Positions 5,279-9,326 of a DNA stretch of 9,326 nucleotides are shown in pieces. The notes under the pieces are model-generated. The model searched no databases. It saw only the letters and a program-made list of their open reading frames with translations, and was not told where the DNA came from. Made by a program: the position numbers and the translations under genes. The stretch's first letter is position 1. Every line of letters starts with the position of its first letter. The stretch comes from an uncultured Verrucomicrobiae bacterium (GTDB lineage Bacteria > Verrucomicrobiota > Verrucomicrobiia > Verrucomicrobiales > Akkermansiaceae): the NCBI GenBank assembly GCA_937957985.1, contig CALGOH010000305.1:1-9326 (forward strand), given 5' to 3'.

Positions 5279-7426
5279 TCAATTTGCCGATCCGCCGGCC
5301 GTGAGGGCCCGGATCTCCGCGGCGTCGGTGAGCGTGCGGCTTTCGCCATCGACGCCCAGCACTTCGACGCCGCTGCCGGTCTGGCGGGCCATGCGACGCT
5401 CGAAGCGCCCGAGGGGCAGCTTGGCGACCGCCTCGATGAGCGGCTGCGGCGTGCCGGCCTGAACGGCGAGACGGGTGCGACCGAGTTCGTGCGCGAGGGC
5501 GCCGATGGTGTCGGTGTGGACGATGGGAAACTCATCGACCGGCGGCAGCGAGACCGTCCAGTGATGGAGGGCCGGCGGAGTCTGGAAACCCAGTGCCTCG
5601 AGCCGCGAGAGGTTCATGCGGGTCAGTCCCGCGGTGGACTCCTCGAAGACCATCAGGCGGTCGGAGTAGGTGATGCCGATCACGCGGGATTCGGGCCGCG
5701 TCTCGACGAGCCGCCCGTCGTCGCTGATGAAATTCTCGGCCATCAGGGTGGTGAGGTCCTGGGCCCACAGGTTCCATTCGTCCTCGAGCGTGACGGCCCC
5801 GAGATCGAGCGCCGCCTGGCTGGCGACGGCGTAGGCGTGGGCCCGCGCGTCGCTCATTTCCCCCGGGTTTTCCCCCGGGCGTTCGTTGAGAAAGCGCGAT
5901 CCGCCGAAGCCCTTGCGGCAGGCCTTGCCGAGGGCCACGGCCTTGTCCCGCCATGCCGGGTCCCCGGTCGCCGTGTGGAGAGCGGCATACGCCGAAATCA
6001 TCCGGAAGCTCGCGGTCGCGGAAGGCGTGGGATCCACGGGCGCCGTGGGGAAGCGTTCCTGGCGGACCTTCAGCAGCTTCTTGCGGCCCGACTCGATCAG
6101 GGTGCGCACCTTGTTGGCCGACAGGCCGGTGTCGGTCGCGACGTCATCGACGGACCGGCGGAGCGCGAGCGAGTTGAGGCGGAAGTATTCGCGGCCGGGG
6201 TCGGCCTCGATCGGAAGGTTGCCGAGCCGGTCGAGTTCGGCGACCGACCGCCAAACGCGGAACTCCTCGTCGTCGAGCGCCGCCTTGACGCTTTCGATCG
6301 TCCACAGCCACTCCTCCTGGGGCGAGTCGCCGGGGCGGCTCGCGATGGAGAACAGACCCTGCGGCGTGCGGAAGTGGTCCTCGGCGAAGGCCGTCGCGCC
6401 GAGCGCGATCTCGAGCGCCTTCGGACGATCGATGTCGAGGTGAAGCTGGCTCAGGCACCGGATGACGCGCGCCTGGGTGGTGCAGTCGCGGGTGCCGAAG
6501 GGGAAATTCCAGGACGGTCCGTGGCGGGCGCGGTGGGCGCCGCCGTGGGGGGGGGCGATGCCGGCGCGCCGTGCCAGTGCGCCGAGGATTCCCGACAGGC
6601 TCGTCATCGCGCGCTCGCGCAGGTCCCGGTCGAGCTTCGGGTGAATGGCGGCGTTGCCCAGGCAGTCGAGCATGCCCACCGGGAAAAGCCCGCCGGAACC
6701 GCTCATGGAACTCAGGTCTTCCTCGTAGAAGCTGGTCAGCCGGCGGACGGCCTTCCGGTAGGCCTCCAACCGCTCCGCCGCGTCCTCGACCTCCGGATCG
6801 GGCTCCGGCATCCGCTCGCGGCGGAACTCGTTCTTGGTCGCGCTGTCCCGGGCGACGTATTCCGGCGACTCGTCCCAGAGGCGGCTGATCACATCGACGG
6901 AATTGTCGAAGAAGTTCTGGATCGCCTCATCGGTGCGGTAGGCCAGCGGCTGCCAGCTCACCGGGTCGCCGTTCGGCGAAAGGAGCAGCAGGAAGGGGAA
7001 GTTGATCGGGGTGCGGGTCTCGGCGCTCAGCGCGCTGGCCACCAGGCTGGCCTCCCGGCTGATGTCGAGGTCCACCAGCACCGGCACGAACTCCTCGTTG
7101 AGGCGGCGGACGATGTCGGGCCGCGATTCGATCGCATCCAGGGTTTCATAGGTGCCCGGATACCGGACCGATCCGATCACCGCGAAGACAAGGCGCTTCG
7201 CCTTGGCGGCACGTCCCAGCACCGACGGGTCCCACTGCTGCCAGTGCACCTCCGAGTCGGCCCAGCTCTTGAGCAGTGCCGAGGGAGTCTCGGCCAGTTG
7301 GTTGATCCTGAGTTCGGGCGCGATCACCGCCGGTGTCTCGACCTCTGTCGGTCCGCTTTCTTTTCGGCAGCCACTCGCGGCCACGGCGGCGGCGATCAGG
7401 CTGAGGGTCGGGGGAAGGAGCTTCAT
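5279..7426 (-). CDS. Lipoprotein related to YyaL/DUF255 (SSP411) proteins, degenerate
   Basis: A 715-residue protein with a lipoprotein signal peptide; the lipobox VAASGC places the lipid anchor at Cys20. Residues 55-160 follow the DUF255 thioredoxin-like domain: HWQQW at 61-65, LVFAVIGS at 79-86, FVPVLVDLD at 113-121 and LLLLSPNGDP at 146-155. The CHWCH motif expected after the IGxS strand is replaced by VRYPGTY, so the redox cysteines are absent. The rest resembles the six-hairpin alpha-barrel domain of YyaL: HGGAHRARHGPSW at 294-306 stands where GGFHRYS-x-W is usual, but PHFEKMLYDN has become NFPFGTRDC. The DDK and WNG motifs are also lost. Family function is poorly known; this member probably lacks any redox or sugar-processing activity. 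It leads the hisBH-containing gene run. Confidence 0.8.
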   Translation of the reverse strand: MKLLPPTLSLIAAAVAASGCRKESGPTEVETPAVIAPELRINQLAETPSALLKSWADSEVHWQQWDPSVLGRAAKAKRLVFAVIGSVRYPGTYETLDAIESRPDIVRRLNEEFVPVLVDLDISREASLVASALSAETRTPINFPFLLLLSPNGDPVSWQPLAYRTDEAIQNFFDNSVDVISRLWDESPEYVARDSATKNEFRRERMPEPDPEVEDAAERLEAYRKAVRRLTSFYEEDLSSMSGSGGLFPVGMLDCLGNAAIHPKLDRDLRERAMTSLSGILGALARRAGIAPPHGGAHRARHGPSWNFPFGTRDCTTQARVIRCLSQLHLDIDRPKALEIALGATAFAEDHFRTPQGLFSIASRPGDSPQEEWLWTIESVKAALDDEEFRVWRSVAELDRLGNLPIEADPGREYFRLNSLALRRSVDDVATDTGLSANKVRTLIESGRKKLLKVRQERFPTAPVDPTPSATASFRMISAYAALHTATGDPAWRDKAVALGKACRKGFGGSRFLNERPGENPGEMSDARAHAYAVASQAALDLGAVTLEDEWNLWAQDLTTLMAENFISDDGRLVETRPESRVIGITYSDRLMVFEESTAGLTRMNLSRLEALGFQTPPALHHWTVSLPPVDEFPIVHTDTIGALAHELGRTRLAVQAGTPQPLIEAVAKLPLGRFERRMARQTGSGVEVLGVDGESRTLTDAAEIRALTAGGSAN
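6547..6555. repeat. Nine-base G homopolymer inside the YyaL-like gene
   Basis: A run of nine G on the + strand encodes Ala-Pro-Pro-His at about residues 291-294 of the lipoprotein. Tracts of this length are prone to slipped-strand mutation and to sequencing error. The frame is coherent on both sides as given. Confidence 0.6.
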
Positions 7427-7543
7427 GGGGTTGGGGCCGGCCGACGGGATTTCACTCCGAGCGGCGGTGGCAGCATGCAGAAAAGGCTTTCGCCCCTACA
7501 AGCTCAAGCTACGCTCCGGAGCAATTTCCGAGGAGAGCAAAGA
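7427..7543. promoter_or_regulatory. Divergent promoter region between the YyaL-like gene and the parA-like gene
   Basis: These 117 bp separate two divergent transcription units. The region holds a tandem CAAGCT hexamer at 7499-7510, followed 2 bp later by the perfect palindrome GCTCCGGAGC at 7513-7522. A strong Shine-Dalgarno, GAGGAG, lies at 7530-7535, 8 bp before the GTG of the parA-like gene. It is the clearest ribosome binding site in the window and fixes that start over the in-frame ATG at 7475. No convincing -10/-35 pair was found. The palindrome could be an operator. Confidence 0.5.
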
Positions 7544-8311
7544 GTGATCAGCATCGCGGTATCCAGTCAGAAGGGCGGGGTGGGCAAGACCACCGTCTCC
7601 ATCAATCTCGCCCACGCCTTCGCGCGCGCCGGCCTGAGAACCCTGCTCGTCGACGCCGATCCGCAGGGGTCGGTCGGTCTTTCGCTCACGCGGCAGTCGC
7701 GCCTGCTGTCCGGCTTCTACGACTATCTCGCCGATCCCGGCATTCCCTTCGACAAGATCATCGTGCCCACGCGCTTGGAGACCTTCTCGCTCGTCGCCAG
7801 CGGCCAGGCCGGGGACTACGAGGTCAGCGGCGGTCCGACCGGCGCGAACCTCTCGAGGGTCCGCAGCTTCCTGCGCACGGTCGAGGCCCGCGGTTTCGAC
7901 GTCTGCATGATCGACACGCCGGCGGGGCTGTTCGGCCTCACCGCCGACGTGATCTGCTCGTGCGACTCGGTGCTGGTGCCGCAGCAGGCCGAGCCGCTCG
8001 GCATCCGCTCGGTGCCCAAGATGCTCGAGGGCCTCAACCGCCTGCGGGTCATCCACCCCGGCCTCGTCGTGCTCGGCGTGGTCCTCACCATGGTCCAGCA
8101 GGACATGGAGGAGAGCCGCGATTCGGTGGCCGCGCTGCGCAACCTGCTGCCCGACGAACTCATGGTGCACACCCTGGTGCCCCGCGATCCGCTTTTCGTG
8201 AAGGCCAGCGCCCGCGGCCTGCCGGTCGGCGTGATGGAGGAAGGCGAGGGCGCGAACGCGGTCTTCGACGCCCTGCGCGCGGAGATCGAAGCCAAACTCA
8301 TTCCGAACTGA
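7544..8311 (+). CDS. Orphan ParA/MinD-family P-loop ATPase
   Basis: A 255-residue protein from the GTG at 7544, chosen for the GAGGAG site upstream and because the family's first strand (ISIAVSSQKGG) starts at once. The deviant Walker A motif KGGVGKTT spans residues 10-17, with signature Lys10 and Lys15. VDADPQGS at 36-43 is the Walker A' region. VCMIDTPAG at 120-128 is Walker B with Asp124. PQQAEPLGIRS further on is typical of ParA/Soj. There is no N-terminal DNA-binding helix-turn-helix and no C-terminal amphipathic MinD tail. ParA ATPases move DNA or protein cargo on the nucleoid in response to a partner that stimulates ATPase. No parB follows; the next gene starts 4 bp after the stop and is the likely partner. 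Confidence 0.92.
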   Translation: MISIAVSSQKGGVGKTTVSINLAHAFARAGLRTLLVDADPQGSVGLSLTRQSRLLSGFYDYLADPGIPFDKIIVPTRLETFSLVASGQAGDYEVSGGPTGANLSRVRSFLRTVEARGFDVCMIDTPAGLFGLTADVICSCDSVLVPQQAEPLGIRSVPKMLEGLNRLRVIHPGLVVLGVVLTMVQQDMEESRDSVAALRNLLPDELMVHTLVPRDPLFVKASARGLPVGVMEEGEGANAVFDALRAEIEAKLIPN

Positions 8312-8315
8312 GCCG

Positions 8316-8936
8316 ATGGATCCGGTCGAACCGTGGATTGATGGGGAAGCGGTCCGCCGTCTCGCCCGTCAGCTCACCGCGCCGCCCCGTCGCGAGCAGA
8401 AGCAACCGGGCGACGATGCCGGATTCGGACCCGGATTCGAAGGCTTCATCACCTCCGGATCCGCGCCGATCGAGGCCGACCGGTATCCTGCGGAGCAGGC
8501 GCCCGCCAAGCCGTTCCTGGCGACTCCGCCCGCGGCCGACGCCCCGCCGCCGCCGGCTGCGCCGGAGATCGACGAATCTCTCCGCGAGCCGCTGCTCGCC
8601 CGTCTCGACCGCTACCGCGAGTGGCTCGTCCGGCAGCTCGACGCCCGCGGGGCCTTCGTTCTCGAACGCGACGGCGAACCGGTGCTCGACGATCCGAACT
8701 ACACCAAGCTGCACTTCCTCGCCCGCAGCCTCGCCCAGGCCTATCGGCCGGTGAAGGGCGAGATCGGCAACGTCCACGTCAAGGTCGGCGCCGAGGCCTA
8801 CCTCGTCGTGGTGCCGGTGGACACCGCCTTCGGGCGTCTCGTTCTCGGGGCCGTCCTGCCGCAACCGCTCGACGCGGCGACCGTCGAGGTCGTCGCCGAC
8901 TCGCTGAAACGCGCGGCCGAGCCGGGCCGGCGTTGA
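8316..8936 (+). CDS. Proline-rich protein with a C-terminal Roadblock/LC7-like domain
   Basis: A 206-residue protein starting at ATG 8316, 4 bp after the parA-like stop, so translational coupling is likely. Residues 1-20 could form a helix (EAVRRLARQL). Residues 21-88 are rich in Pro, Ala and Asp and are probably disordered, ending in a PPPPAAP run at 77-83. Residues 90-200 show the order helix (LLARLDRYREWLVRQL), hairpin (GAFVLERDGEPVLDD), helix (KLHFLARSLAQAY), two strands (NVHVKVGAEAYLVVVPVD), strand (RLVLGAVL) and helix (AATVEVVADSLKRA). This matches the Roadblock/LC7 fold, found as regulators of small GTPases such as MglA. No GTPase is nearby. The fold call is by pattern only. Its probable role is as partner of the ParA-like ATPase. 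Confidence 0.65.
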   Translation: MDPVEPWIDGEAVRRLARQLTAPPRREQKQPGDDAGFGPGFEGFITSGSAPIEADRYPAEQAPAKPFLATPPAADAPPPPAAPEIDESLREPLLARLDRYREWLVRQLDARGAFVLERDGEPVLDDPNYTKLHFLARSLAQAYRPVKGEIGNVHVKVGAEAYLVVVPVDTAFGRLVLGAVLPQPLDAATVEVVADSLKRAAEPGRR

Positions 8937-8939
8937 GTT

Positions 8940-8955
8940 CCGGAGAAAGATCCGG
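8940..8955 (+). terminator. Weak hairpin after the parA-like operon
   Basis: CCGGA (8940-8944) and TCCGG (8951-8955) can pair around a 6-base loop just after the operon stop. No T tract follows directly, only CGGCTTT, so intrinsic termination is doubtful. Confidence 0.2.
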
Positions 8956-8979
8956 CGGCTTTCATCGAGTAGGAAGGGC

Positions 8980-9326
8980 GTGCGCCGATACCTCTCCATC
9001 GCCGCCGCCGCGGCGGTCACGTGCTGCGGGGCGGACGCGGAAGCCCCGCGCTTCAAGCTTGCGGAATCCTTCGACCTCTCCCGGGTGCCCGCGGACTTCC
9101 GTGTCGGGTTCTCGCTGCTGACCGCGGGGGAAAGGCAGTATGTCGCCTACTACGACAGCCGGCGGCGGATGACGGTGGCGTCCCGGAACCTCGGGTCCGG
9201 CGACTGGGTCTATCAGGTGTTGCCGTCGAAGATCGGTTGGGACTCGCACAACTACGTCACGATGGCGGTCGATGATCGCGGTGACCTGCATGTCGAGGAT
9301 CTCAGGATAGGTGACCGCCAATCGGC
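8980..9326 (+). CDS. Secreted BNR_4-like (BNR repeat-containing) protein, N-terminal part
   Basis: The frame runs from GTG 8980 to the window end, 115 complete codons. AGGA at 8971-8974 is a fair Shine-Dalgarno 5 bp upstream. Residues 1-22 form a signal peptide (MRRYLSIAAAAAVTCCGADA); Cys15 or Cys16 could be lipidated, but cleavage near Ala20-Ala22 is equally possible. VGFSLLTAGERQYVAYYDS at 42-60 and LPSKIGWDSHNYVTMAVDD at 81-99 are typical of BNR_4 proteins, putative beta-propellers of unknown or sugar-related function found in Verrucomicrobia, Planctomycetes and Bacteroidetes. After LHV at 103-105 the family normally continues SGNMH; here it reads EDLRIGDRQS, which does not fit. It lies 43 bp after the Roadblock-like gene and is probably a separate unit. 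Confidence 0.75.
   Translation, partial: MRRYLSIAAAAAVTCCGADAEAPRFKLAESFDLSRVPADFRVGFSLLTAGERQYVAYYDSRRRMTVASRNLGSGDWVYQVLPSKIGWDSHNYVTMAVDDRGDLHVEDLRIGDRQS

Noticed and set aside
3507..5462. A 651-codon open frame on the + strand across hisH, hisB and the PTPD-motif gene
   Set aside because: It lies antisense to genes with clear family motifs, has a composition typical of the complement of GC-rich coding DNA, and shows no recognisable domain.
5489..7543. An apparent N-terminal extension of the ParA-like protein reaching back to 5489
   Set aside because: The extension is antisense to the YyaL-like gene. ParA homology starts exactly at the GTG at 7544, which has a strong Shine-Dalgarno.
8298..9056. 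A 252-codon - strand open frame opposite the Roadblock-like gene
   Set aside because: The + strand gene is coupled to the parA-like gene and has a coherent fold pattern. The - strand product is a mirror of it without motifs.
9297..9310. The odd final bases AGGATCTCAGGATA resemble AGGATCTCAAGATA near 4213-4226
   Set aside because: A 13/14 match with no extension on either side is not enough to claim a recombination junction.
1..9326. Searched by eye for CRISPR arrays, tRNA or rRNA genes, transposases, integrases and defence genes
   Set aside because: No regularly spaced repeats, cloverleaf-like sequences or mobile-element motifs were found. All long stretches are explained by the genes listed.

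Overview
The window is a GC-rich stretch of bacterial chromosome. It most resembles a member of Verrucomicrobiota, order Verrucomicrobiales. That placement is an inference from gene content: a secreted sulfatase, a PTPD-motif secreted protein, a lipoprotein related to the YyaL/DUF255 family, a BNR_4-like secreted protein, and generally poor Shine-Dalgarno sequences. No rRNA, tRNA, CRISPR array, insertion sequence or phage gene was recognised.

Layout. (1) 1-59: the 3' end of a + strand ComM/YifB-type Mg-chelatase-like ATPase gene. (2) 72-2185: two - strand genes for exported proteins, a type I sulfatase and, downstream of it, an alpha/beta-hydrolase lipoprotein. (3) 2286-2534: a small + strand single-pass membrane protein, divergent from the sulfatase. 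(4) 2535-2914: about 380 bp without a gene, locally AT-rich. It holds three DnaA-box-like 9-mers (one a perfect TTATCCACA), an imperfect dyad and a short direct repeat, and is a candidate replication origin or DnaA-binding locus. (5) 2915-7426: four co-directional - strand genes, in transcription order a degenerate YyaL-like lipoprotein, a PTPD-motif secreted protein, hisB (imidazoleglycerol-phosphate dehydratase) and hisH (glutaminase subunit of imidazole glycerol phosphate synthase). (6) 7427-7543: a divergent intergenic region with a tandem hexamer, a 10-bp palindrome and a strong ribosome binding site. (7) 7544-8936: a two-gene + strand operon of an orphan ParA-type ATPase and a protein with a disordered N-terminus and a Roadblock/LC7-like C-terminus. 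(8) 8980-9326: the start of a secreted BNR_4-like protein, cut by the window end.

How the genes relate. HisB and HisH act in the same pathway (steps 7 and 5 of histidine synthesis) and are separated by 13 bp. The sulfatase and hydrolase are both exported and may act on external substrates. The ParA/Roadblock-like pair has no ParB and looks like a cargo-positioning or polarity module. The proposed origin lies about 4.6 kb from the parA-like gene, which is suggestive but not proof of a link.

The least ordinary items are the DnaA-box cluster, the ParA/Roadblock-like pair, and the YyaL-like lipoprotein that has lost its thioredoxin-type cysteines and other family signature residues.
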